From assembly GCF_000430645.1 (NCBI RefSeq), contig NZ_KE387186.1:251583-315582 (forward strand): a stretch of 64,000 nt of DNA, in the 5' to 3' direction. Shown in pieces: positions 51,760-59,824 of the stretch. Within the stretch, counting starts at the first letter, position 1. Each line of letters begins with the position of its first letter. The stretch comes from Aquimarina latercula DSM 2041 (lineage in GTDB: Bacteria > Bacteroidota > Bacteroidia > Flavobacteriales > Flavobacteriaceae). The notes below the pieces were generated by a model. The model searched no databases. It worked only from the letters and a program-made list of their open reading frames with translations, and was not told the DNA's origin. The position numbers were made by a program, and so were the translations under genes.

Positions 51760-51806
51760 TTTGTTGAAGACTGGTGGACATTGATTACCTTTGTATAAGG
51801 TCCACC
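51760..51806 (+). promoter_or_regulatory. dnaB promoter flanked by an inverted repeat
   Basis: TACCTTTG (51786-51793) matches the -7 box, with GTTG at 51763-51766 (19-bp spacer) as -33. A 7-bp inverted repeat, GGTGGAC (51773-51779) and GTCCACC (51800-51806), brackets the -7 box, so a dimeric regulator or a cruciform is possible. Confidence 0.55.
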
Positions 51807-51834
51807 TCTTTACAATTTTTTTACATTCGTGGTT

Positions 51835-53382
51835 ATGGAAAAAGTACAGCAAGCTCAGCAATCTAATTATGGTCGGGGGAACGTAATTTCGCTGGAAAAA
51901 GGAAAAATACCTCCTCAAGCAACTGATTTAGAGGAAGTTGTGCTTGGGGCGATGATGATAGATAAAAAAGGAGTCGATGAAATTATCGACATTCTTAATC
52001 CCGATGTTTTTTACAAAGAATCTCATAAATATATTTTTGACGCTATATATAAGTTGTTCGAAAACTCAGAGCCGATTGACTTATTAACGGTTTCGAGTCA
52101 ACTTAAGAAAGATGCAAAACTTGAATTAGCAGGTGGGGAATTTTATCTAATTCAACTTACCCAAAAGGTAGCATCTTCAGCACATATCGAATTTCATGCT
52201 CGTATAATTTTGCAGAAATATATACAGCGTAGTCTGATAAAAATATCGAATGAGATTATCGAAGAATCATACGATGAGACCGCAGATGTCTTCGATCTTT
52301 TGGACATGGCAGAATCTAGATTATATGAGGTAACTCAAGGAAATATAAAAAGATCCACAGAGACTGCTCAAAGTTTAGTAATTCAAGCAAAGAAAAAAAT
52401 TCAGGAAATATCGAATAAAGAAGGAATGAGTGGAGTTCCTTCTGGTTTTGATAAATTAGATAAGCTGACCTCTGGTTGGCAACCAAGTGACTTGATTATT
52501 GTTGCAGCACGTCCTGGTATGGGTAAAACTGCTTTGACATTGTCTATGGCTAGAAATATGGCAGTTGGAGCTAATATTCCTGTTGCATTCTTCTCATTAG
52601 AGATGTCATCAGTACAGCTGATTACACGTTTAATATCTTCAGAAACGGGTCTTTCTTCAGAGAAATTACGTACTGGTAAGTTAGAAAAACACGAATGGGA
52701 ACAACTTAATGTAAAAGTAAAAGACTTAGAGAAAGCTCCTCTTTTTATAGATGATACTCCTTCTCTTTCCATTTTTGATTTACGAGCAAAAGCAAGACGT
52801 CTTTCTTCTCAGCATGGTATAAGAATGATTGTTATAGATTATTTACAATTAATGACAGCAGGTGGTAGTGGTAAGAATGGAAACCGTGAACAAGAGATTT
52901 CGACAATTTCTCGTAACCTTAAGGCATTAGCAAAAGAATTGAATATTCCTGTTATTGCATTATCACAGTTATCACGTGCTGTAGAAACTCGTGGAGGTAG
53001 TAAGAGACCGTTATTGAGTGACTTGAGGGAATCTGGAGCGATTGAGCAGGATGCGGATATTGTAGCATTTATATTTAGACCAGAATATTACAAGATAGAT
53101 GAGTGGGATGATGAAGAAAGATCACCTACTCAAGGACAAGGAGAGTTTATTGTTGCCAAACACCGTAATGGTGGTTTAGAAAATATTAGGTTAAAATTTA
53201 TTGGTCACTTAGGTAAATTTGATAACTTAGATGACTTTAGTACTCCTTTTGAGTTTCATTCTAAGATGAATGATGGTAAAGAAGAAGATGATCCTTTTAG
53301 TACAAGCCATCTTCCTAGTGCCGATGAAGCCTTTGGGAGTAGCATAAATGACTCTAATGATGATGATGACGTTCCTTTCTAA
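51835..53382 (+). CDS. dnaB: Replicative DNA helicase
   Basis: 515 residues from ATG 51835 (a GTG two codons earlier is possible). The N-terminal DnaB domain (about 25-125) starts PPQATDLEEVVLGAMM. The RecA-like domain has Walker A ARPGMGKTAL (about 223-232), SLEMSSVQLITRL, and Walker B VIDYLQLM (about 333-340), then the Arg-rich GAIEQDADIVAFIFRPEYY. The C-terminal tail is acidic (NDSNDDDDVPF), as in many Bacteroidota. No intein is present. Confidence 0.95.
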   Translation: MEKVQQAQQSNYGRGNVISLEKGKIPPQATDLEEVVLGAMMIDKKGVDEIIDILNPDVFYKESHKYIFDAIYKLFENSEPIDLLTVSSQLKKDAKLELAGGEFYLIQLTQKVASSAHIEFHARIILQKYIQRSLIKISNEIIEESYDETADVFDLLDMAESRLYEVTQGNIKRSTETAQSLVIQAKKKIQEISNKEGMSGVPSGFDKLDKLTSGWQPSDLIIVAARPGMGKTALTLSMARNMAVGANIPVAFFSLEMSSVQLITRLISSETGLSSEKLRTGKLEKHEWEQLNVKVKDLEKAPLFIDDTPSLSIFDLRAKARRLSSQHGIRMIVIDYLQLMTAGGSGKNGNREQEISTISRNLKALAKELNIPVIALSQLSRAVETRGGSKRPLLSDLRESGAIEQDADIVAFIFRPEYYKIDEWDDEERSPTQGQGEFIVAKHRNGGLENIRLKFIGHLGKFDNLDDFSTPFEFHSKMNDGKEEDDPFSTSHLPSADEAFGSSINDSNDDDDVPF

Positions 53383-53383
53383 A

Positions 53384-54646
53384 ATGAAGTGTAAATTTTT
53401 GATTTACACACTATTATTTTTCTTTACTTTTCAATCATACGCTTCGTATGTGTTAATTCCTATGGATGCCGAAGGTCAGCAAAACCATTTAAAAGCCTAT
53501 GGAATTACATATTGGACACTTAGCAAAGATCTAAAAGTTAAATGGCTACTTAATTATAGAGGAGGTTCTTTTTTATTACCTGATACGGATGACATTAAAA
53601 AAGAATGTACGATTCGTGGGGTTTCTTATGAAGTTCTGAGCAACGCTAAAACAGAAGAAATTTTAGAGGATATAAGTAGTCCCTCTAAAAATATGGAAGC
53701 TGTTATTTTAGAAAAAGCACCTAAAATAGCGGTGTATTCTCCAAAAGGGAATCAACCTTGGGATGATGCGGTAACAATGGTTTTAACGTTTGCCGAAATC
53801 CCGTACGAGACTGTATATGATAAAGAAGTTTTAGAAGATAATCTTATTTTATACGATTGGTTACACTTACATCATGAAGATTTTACTGGACAATATGGTA
53901 AGTTTTATGCATCTTATAGAGCGGCACCTTGGTATATACAAGAAAAAGCCAATGCAGAGAAATTGGCATTTGAACTAGGTTATGAAAAGGTTTCTCAAGA
54001 AAAACTTGCAGTAGCACTTAAGATTCGAGATTATGTAGTAGGTGGTGGGTTTATGTTCGCTATGTGTAGTGCTACAGATAGTTTTGAAATAGCTATAGCT
54101 GCAGAAGGAGTGGATATTTGCGAGCCAATGTTTGACGGAGATCCAAGTGAACCAGGTTATCAGTCTAAAATCGATTATAATAAAACATTTGCGTTTAAAG
54201 ATTTTACGCTCGAACGTAGTCCAAATGTATATGAGTTTTCTTCTATAGATATGACTAGAAAACGTCGTATTTCTAAAACTACAGATTATTTTACGCTAAT
54301 GGATTTTTCTGCGAAATGGGATCCGATTCCTACGATGCTTTGTCAAAACCATACCGCATTGGTAAAAGGCTTTATGGGGCAGACCACGGCATATGACCCT
54401 AAGGAGATTAAATCTAATGTATTAGTTCTTGGAGAAAACAGAACTAATAACGAAGCTAGATATATTCACGGAATTAAAGGAAAAGGTTTCTTCACCTTTT
54501 ACGGAGGTCATGATCCAGAAGATTATCAGCATAGAGTAGGAGATCCAAAAACTGAGCTAGAATTGCATCCTAATTCTCCTGGATATCGCTTGATTCTTAA
54601 CAATGTTCTCTTTCCCGCAGCCAAAAAGAAAAAACAGAAAACATGA
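53384..54646 (+). CDS. Secreted protein labelled 'asparagine synthetase B' in flavobacteria
   Basis: 420 residues from ATG 53384, one base after the dnaB stop; an upstream in-frame ATG lies inside dnaB. A signal peptide (about 1-19, ending SYAS) is followed by VLIPMDAEGQQNHLKAYGITYW. Databases give the family the name asparagine synthetase B, but neither the N-terminal nucleophile Cys nor the PP-loop of AsnB is visible, and the protein is exported. It has motifs of its own (GGGFMFAMCSATDSFEIA, FYGGHDPEDY). The actual function is unknown. Confidence 0.8.
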   Translation: MKCKFLIYTLLFFFTFQSYASYVLIPMDAEGQQNHLKAYGITYWTLSKDLKVKWLLNYRGGSFLLPDTDDIKKECTIRGVSYEVLSNAKTEEILEDISSPSKNMEAVILEKAPKIAVYSPKGNQPWDDAVTMVLTFAEIPYETVYDKEVLEDNLILYDWLHLHHEDFTGQYGKFYASYRAAPWYIQEKANAEKLAFELGYEKVSQEKLAVALKIRDYVVGGGFMFAMCSATDSFEIAIAAEGVDICEPMFDGDPSEPGYQSKIDYNKTFAFKDFTLERSPNVYEFSSIDMTRKRRISKTTDYFTLMDFSAKWDPIPTMLCQNHTALVKGFMGQTTAYDPKEIKSNVLVLGENRTNNEARYIHGIKGKGFFTFYGGHDPEDYQHRVGDPKTELELHPNSPGYRLILNNVLFPAAKKKKQKT

Positions 54647-54726
54647 TTACTTTGATTTTGTTTTAAAGAATTAAATCACTGTTTATAGGGTAATTTGAGG
54701 ATTAAACATTTTGTAGTTTTGATTCT

Positions 54727-55737
54727 ATGGTAAAAAAAATCATAATGATAGTTGCTATTTTGTTTATATCAATAGGTGCCTTGTGTATTTATGGATTGTA
54801 TCGTTTTTTTAATCCTTTTGGGAGAGAAGTAAATAAAGAATTATCGGACTCTTATTATTATACTAGGGATAAAGAAGGTATTATTTATAGTCCAATGGGT
54901 AATTGGTTTGAATTAGGAAAAGATGAAATGGAAGTTGATATGCAAACATTTCAGGTACTAGCAAGGGACTATGCTAAAGATAAAGATCAAGCTTATTTTA
55001 AATCAAGAGCAATTAATAATGAAATAGATCTTGCATCATTCGAAGTGCAGTTAGGGTATACACCTATAGATAAAAATCATGTATATGAATTAAACGATAA
55101 TTATTATCATATAGGTACAAAAGATATAAAAGCACTAAAAATTCTAGAAGGAGCAGATGCAAAAACTTTTACTCAGATAAGTTTCGATTTTGCTAAAGAC
55201 AAGAATTTTGTATATCAAAATTATAAGAGAAATGACTCCCTAGATGTTGCATCCTTTGAAGAGATTAATAGTCACTTTTGTAAAGATAAAAAAGGAGTGT
55301 ATTATTATTCTTATGGAAATCCTACATATAAGATTGAAGAAGCTAATATCTCAGGAATTGTTTCTTTGACAGACTACTATATTCGAGACGATAATAATGT
55401 GTATTTTTATGTGGGATATCAAAATTCAGAAAGCCTAGATGAAGTTATTACTATTCCTTTTAAAAATAGTAACGCTATTAATTTTTTTGAGGATAATGGA
55501 TTAGTGAGAATAGACGATAAGATATTTTATCAAGGAGAGGCAATAGAAGAAGTAGATGTTACTACTTTTAAAGAACTAGAGCATGGGTACACAAAAGATA
55601 AAAATTACGTCTTTTTTAATGGAAAGATAATCGATGGGGCAGACACAAATACGTTTAGATATAATACGAATACTTATACTTTTTCGGATAAAAATCACAT
55701 TTACGAAGTTGGTGAAATTGTAAAAAGTAAAAAGTAA
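54727..55737 (+). CDS. DKNYY-repeat membrane-anchored protein
   Basis: 336 residues. One N-terminal membrane segment (about 5-27) and a long extracytoplasmic part built of repeated units with the pattern ARDYAKDKDQAYFKS, FAKDKNFVYQN, FCKDKKGVYYY and YTKDKNYVFFNG (each roughly 40-50 residues, KDK then aromatic-V-Y). This fits the DKNYY repeat family, thought to form beta-rich surfaces. No enzyme motif is visible and the role is unknown. Confidence 0.8.
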   Translation: MVKKIIMIVAILFISIGALCIYGLYRFFNPFGREVNKELSDSYYYTRDKEGIIYSPMGNWFELGKDEMEVDMQTFQVLARDYAKDKDQAYFKSRAINNEIDLASFEVQLGYTPIDKNHVYELNDNYYHIGTKDIKALKILEGADAKTFTQISFDFAKDKNFVYQNYKRNDSLDVASFEEINSHFCKDKKGVYYYSYGNPTYKIEEANISGIVSLTDYYIRDDNNVYFYVGYQNSESLDEVITIPFKNSNAINFFEDNGLVRIDDKIFYQGEAIEEVDVTTFKELEHGYTKDKNYVFFNGKIIDGADTNTFRYNTNTYTFSDKNHIYEVGEIVKSKK

Positions 55738-55808
55738 ATTTTGATTTTTGTAAGGTTGTAAATAAAAGACGACTATTGTAAACTTAAACAATAACCTTAC
55801 ATCCAAAA

Positions 55809-56603
55809 ATGGAAAAAATAATAGTATCCGTACTAATTCTCAGTGTTTTATTTTCTTGTAAAGAAACACCTAAAGAAGAAAAAGAAATTGTTGTAGAAGA
55901 GAAAGAAGAAATAATTATTCCTGATCGCTCTAGTGATTTCCCAAAAGATATAGCTGCTGTTTTTAAAGCTCACGGTGGGATTCAATCTTTTGATGAAAAG
56001 AATTCCTTGGTTTTTGAACTTTCTAACCCAGAAGGTAATGAAAAGCATACTACGGATCTTAAAACTAGACATGCACGTATCGAAACAGACAAGTTTCAAT
56101 TAGGTTTTGATGGGAAAGAAGCATGGATTGAGCAAGATTCAACTTATTTTAAAGGGAACCCACGTTTTTATCATAACTTGATGTTCTATTTTTATGCAAT
56201 GCCTTTCGTATTGGGAGATGATGGTATTTCTTATGAAAAAGTGGACGATTTAAAAGTGGGAGAAGTATCATATCCTGGTTATAAAATATCTTATGGAGAA
56301 GCAATTGGTGATTCTCCAAAGGATAATTACTTTGTATACTATGATTCAGAATCATATAAGATGAAATTTTTAGGATACACAGTAACATTTTTTAGTAAAG
56401 AAAGTAGTGAGAAAATTAGCCTTATAGAATATTCAGATTGGAATGATATTGATGGGTTATTGTTGCCAAAAACCTTAAAATGGAGATCTTATAAAGATGG
56501 AATTGTAGGAGAAGTTAAAAGTGAGAGAAACTTCGTAAATGCCTCTGCGAGTAAAGAAAAAATGGATGCTTTTATATTTAGTAAGCCGAAAGATGTGAAA
56601 TAG
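55809..56603 (+). CDS. DUF6503-type lipoprotein
   Basis: 264 residues. Lipoprotein signal with lipobox LFSC (Cys about 17), then an acidic linker rich in KE, and a single globular domain (about 45-260) with AVFKAHGGIQSFDEKNSLVFEL and WIEQDSTYFKGNPRFYHNLMFYFYAMPFVL. The fold resembles LolA/LolB-type lipid-binding beta-barrels, and I recall it as DUF6503. A role in lipid or lipoprotein transport is inferred. Monocistronic, with terminator. Confidence 0.8.
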   Translation: MEKIIVSVLILSVLFSCKETPKEEKEIVVEEKEEIIIPDRSSDFPKDIAAVFKAHGGIQSFDEKNSLVFELSNPEGNEKHTTDLKTRHARIETDKFQLGFDGKEAWIEQDSTYFKGNPRFYHNLMFYFYAMPFVLGDDGISYEKVDDLKVGEVSYPGYKISYGEAIGDSPKDNYFVYYDSESYKMKFLGYTVTFFSKESSEKISLIEYSDWNDIDGLLLPKTLKWRSYKDGIVGEVKSERNFVNASASKEKMDAFIFSKPKDVK

Positions 56604-56629
56604 GTCTTCTATAAATTATAAGATATTAA

Positions 56630-56667
56630 AAAAGAGCTCTGTTAGTTTTTGTCTAACGGAGCTCTTT
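56630..56667 (+). terminator. Terminator of the DUF6503 lipoprotein gene
   Basis: Stem AAAGAGCTC(T)GTTAG / CTAAC(G)GAGCTCTTT with a 7-nt loop and T-rich tail. Confidence 0.8.
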
Positions 56668-56901
56668 GTTTTTTCAGAAAGCGAAAACTTTTTTTGATAA
56701 AAATACAGGTATGATTTTTAGTATTTGATAATTATATAAGAGAATACTCTTTGTTTATTGCGAAAAAATCATAAGTGGTGCACTTTTAAATAAGAATACC
56801 TTAAAGTCTATTCAAGTACATTTTTAGAATTAATTAATTTTATATCCTTTATCTAATTCTATTTACGAAAACGATATAGTAACACACACAAAAATAATTT
56901 T

Positions 56902-58023
56902 ATGTATAAAGAACTAACAACGAGTAATAGGATTTTGATGGGACCTGGACCATCAGATGCACATCCTAGAGTACTTAAAGCAATGTCTACACCATTAATT
57001 GGGCATTTAGATCCAGAATTTGTAACCATTATGGATGAGGTTAAAACGATGGTACAAGATACTTTTATGACTAACAATCATATGACTTTTGTAGTTTCTG
57101 CTCCCGGTAGTGCTGGTATGGAAACTTGTTTGGTTAATTTATTAGAACCTGGAGACGAAGCTATTATTTGTATCAATGGAGTTTTTGGTGGTAGAATGGC
57201 GGATATAGCCGAAAGATGTGGTGCTAAAGTACATAAAGTTGAGGTAGCTTGGGGAACAGTGATCACTCCAGAAGATATAAAAAAGGCCTTGGACATATGC
57301 AAAAAACCAAAATTAGTAGCACTTGTACATGCAGAAACTTCTACCGGAGCTTTACAACCTTTAAAAGAAATTAGTGATCTGGTTCATAATGCTGGTGGAT
57401 TATTAATGGTAGATGCTGTAACTTCTTATTGTGGTATGGAACTAAAAGTGGATGATTGGAATATAGATGCAATATACACTGGTACACAAAAGAATTTAAG
57501 TGCCCCTCCAGGTTTATCACCTGTAAGTTTTTCTGATAATGCGCTAAAAGCACTAGAGAATAGAAAAACAAAGGTGCAAAGTTGGTTTTTAGATTTAAGT
57601 TTAGTTAAAAACTACTGGGGAGGTGCTAAACGTGCTTATCATCATACTGCACCAGTTTCTTCGGTATACGCTTTAAGAGAATCGCTAAGAATCGTATTAG
57701 AGGAAGGTTTAGAAAACAGATGGAAAAGACATCAAGAAGTACACGAGGTTTTAAAAACAAAACTAGAATCTTTAGGATTTAGATATTTAGTAGAAGAGCA
57801 ATATCGATTACCCAATTTAAATGCAGTTTTTTTACCAGAAGGAAATGATGAAGCAATATTGCGTAAAAAGTTACTAACTAAATATAATATTGAAGTAGGA
57901 GGTGGTTTAGGCGCTTTCGCAGGAAAGATATGGAGAATAGGAATTATGGGGGAGAGCTGTACACATAATCACGTAAATATGTTGGTTAGTGCATTGCAAG
58001 ATATGAAAGAATTTAAAAGCTGA
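56902..58023 (+). CDS. Class V aminotransferase (alanine-glyoxylate/serine-pyruvate type)
   Basis: 373 residues. The start MGPGPSDAHPRVL matches the family. PLP contacts: SAPGSAGMETCL (about 63-74) and the Schiff-base Lys in GTQKNLSAPPGLSP (K about 198). The C-terminal domain has LPNLNAVFLPEG and GGGLGAFAGKIWRIGIMGE. It probably uses alanine or serine to aminate glyoxylate, linking to one-carbon or glycine metabolism. Substrates need testing. Confidence 0.9.
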   Translation: MYKELTTSNRILMGPGPSDAHPRVLKAMSTPLIGHLDPEFVTIMDEVKTMVQDTFMTNNHMTFVVSAPGSAGMETCLVNLLEPGDEAIICINGVFGGRMADIAERCGAKVHKVEVAWGTVITPEDIKKALDICKKPKLVALVHAETSTGALQPLKEISDLVHNAGGLLMVDAVTSYCGMELKVDDWNIDAIYTGTQKNLSAPPGLSPVSFSDNALKALENRKTKVQSWFLDLSLVKNYWGGAKRAYHHTAPVSSVYALRESLRIVLEEGLENRWKRHQEVHEVLKTKLESLGFRYLVEEQYRLPNLNAVFLPEGNDEAILRKKLLTKYNIEVGGGLGAFAGKIWRIGIMGESCTHNHVNMLVSALQDMKEFKS

Positions 58024-58143
58024 TATATCAATTGTAGTGTATAGAGTTTCACTGAAAACAGGGTGTGATTTAAGGTTGATTTTCTTGATTTTTGTGTAAA
58101 TAAATTAGTTCACACATTTTTTAATCTCTTAAAACCTTATTCA

Positions 58144-58461
58144 ATGAGTTCTATTAGTAATGACCAAATGGTAGTAGAAATTTTAAACTTTTTTTATCCT
58201 AAGAATACAATCTCAGAACATGATGTATCAGATCAATTAGGTGATTTGGCGGCAGAAATGTATGCAGAAGCATTAGAGGCTTCTGCTGCAATGCATTTAG
58301 TCCCAAGACCTACGTATACTCCATCAATGTCTTGGTTAGTAAAAGAAGGTGTGAAAGCTTTCTGGAGATCAAGAGGAGAGGATGAAATATATGAATCCGT
58401 AAGAGCTACAGTCGCGCTTAAATATAAAAGTAAACATCAGATGAGTAAATTGGGAATTTAA
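58144..58461 (+). CDS. Small conserved hypothetical protein
   Basis: 105 residues, cytoplasmic, helical. The sequence starts SSISNDQMVVEILNFFYP and includes EMYAEALEASAAMHLVPRP and WLVKEGVKAFWRSRGEDEIYE. No known domain is recognised. It is separated from the aminotransferase by 120 bp and has its own strong terminator. Confidence 0.65.
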   Translation: MSSISNDQMVVEILNFFYPKNTISEHDVSDQLGDLAAEMYAEALEASAAMHLVPRPTYTPSMSWLVKEGVKAFWRSRGEDEIYESVRATVALKYKSKHQMSKLGI

Positions 58462-58500
58462 AAAGAAAGAGGCACTTCTATGAAGTGCCTCTTTCTTTTT
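58461..58500. terminator. Bidirectional terminator
   Basis: Near-perfect 18-bp stem AAAAAGAAAGAGGCACTTC / GAAGTGCCTCTTTCTTTTT with a tiny loop, between convergent genes. Confidence 0.9.
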
Positions 58501-58517
58501 AATGAAATAAAGCTTTT

Positions 58518-59810
58518 TTATTTTGTATACTTATCGCTATAGCGTTTCCATAGTTTTGTTTGGTGACTTTCTAAGCTGATATCTCTTCCTTGGATAAAGG
58601 CTTTTTCTAACTGATTGGTTCTCATGTCTAAAGCATCTCCAATACTTATAAATAAAGTAGCATCTTTACCAACTTCTAAGGTGCCTACGATATTATCAAT
58701 GCCTAAAATTTTAGCACTATTACCAGTAATTAGCTGTACAGCCTTTTCTTTATCTAATCCGTGAGCAGCCACAGTTCCAGCTTGGAAAGGGAGGTTACGC
58801 GCATTGGCGCGTTCCATCTGACCGCTGTTTTGTAATGCTACTAACACACCTGCATCTACCAATAACTTTGCATTTTTATATGGCAAATCATAATCATCAT
58901 CTTCATAATTTGGTGTAGAGTGTGTTCTTGTAAGTAGTACAGGAATGTTTTGTTGTTTAAGCTGTTCGGCTACTTTATAAGCTTCATCAGCTCCTACCAA
59001 TACTACTTTTTTAAGTTGTTGTTCTTTAGCAAAACGCAATACATCCAAAATAGCTTTTTCCGCTCCAACATGAACAAATAAGGTCTGTGTACCATCAAAA
59101 ACTTTTTGCATTGCTACATGAGGTAAGTTTTCGTTACTAGTGTTCGATTGCATAGTAGCTTTGGCTTGATTCATATAATCTGCTAGAGCAGTTACCTGTT
59201 CCTGATATTTTTTATTAGGTTTAAATCCAGGATCTTCTCCTAGCCACCATCTACCTCTAGTAAAAGGACTTGGCCAATTCATATGGATCCCATCATCGGT
59301 TTTGATGGCAGCATCTTCCCAATTCCAAGCATCTAATTGTACAATAGAAGAAGTGCCAGAAATCCATCCGCCACGTGGTGTGGTTTGCGCAATCAATACA
59401 CCATTTGGACGCATACTTTCTACAATTTTACTTTCTGCATTGTATGCTATAATACTTCGGATGTGTGGATTAAAACCTCCAATTTCACTGTCATCATCGG
59501 TAGCTCTTACGGCTCCGATTTCAACCAACCCTAAGGTAGAATTAGGTGCTATAAATCCTGGGTATATATGTTTTCCAGTTGCATCAATTGCTTTTCCTTT
59601 GGTAGCAACAGTACCATTGGTACCAACAGTAGTAATTTTACCATTTTCGAAAATAATAATGCTGTTGGCAATCACTTCTCCATTACCGATATGAGCAGTA
59701 GCTCCGGTAATAGTAATTGCTTCAGTCTGGCTTTTTGCCGGAGTTTGTTGTGCAGTTACACTTCCGAATGTAACCATTAGCAACAATAGTATATATGATA
59801 TTTTTTTCAT
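58518..59810 (-). CDS. Exported amidohydrolase-family protein, probably inactive metal site
   Basis: 430 residues with a signal peptide (about 1-20, ending TAQQ). The urease-like amidohydrolase frame is clear: ITGATAHIGNGEVIANSIIIFENGKI (about 34-59) and GTLEVGKDATLFISIGDALDMRTNQLEKAFIQGRDI near the end. The metal HxH normally following the first barrel strand is missing: the site reads KHIYPGFIAPNSTLG. It is therefore probably a pseudo-enzyme or a partner of the larger protein whose gene precedes it by 14 bp. Confidence 0.82.
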   Translation of the reverse strand: MKKISYILLLLMVTFGSVTAQQTPAKSQTEAITITGATAHIGNGEVIANSIIIFENGKITTVGTNGTVATKGKAIDATGKHIYPGFIAPNSTLGLVEIGAVRATDDDSEIGGFNPHIRSIIAYNAESKIVESMRPNGVLIAQTTPRGGWISGTSSIVQLDAWNWEDAAIKTDDGIHMNWPSPFTRGRWWLGEDPGFKPNKKYQEQVTALADYMNQAKATMQSNTSNENLPHVAMQKVFDGTQTLFVHVGAEKAILDVLRFAKEQQLKKVVLVGADEAYKVAEQLKQQNIPVLLTRTHSTPNYEDDDYDLPYKNAKLLVDAGVLVALQNSGQMERANARNLPFQAGTVAAHGLDKEKAVQLITGNSAKILGIDNIVGTLEVGKDATLFISIGDALDMRTNQLEKAFIQGRDISLESHQTKLWKRYSDKYTK

Positions 59811-59824
59811 TTTGTAATCGGTGT

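Noticed and set aside
59302..59694. 130-residue plus-strand ORF inside the amidohydrolase gene
   Set aside because: Complement of a conserved coding region, without start signal or recognisable sequence.
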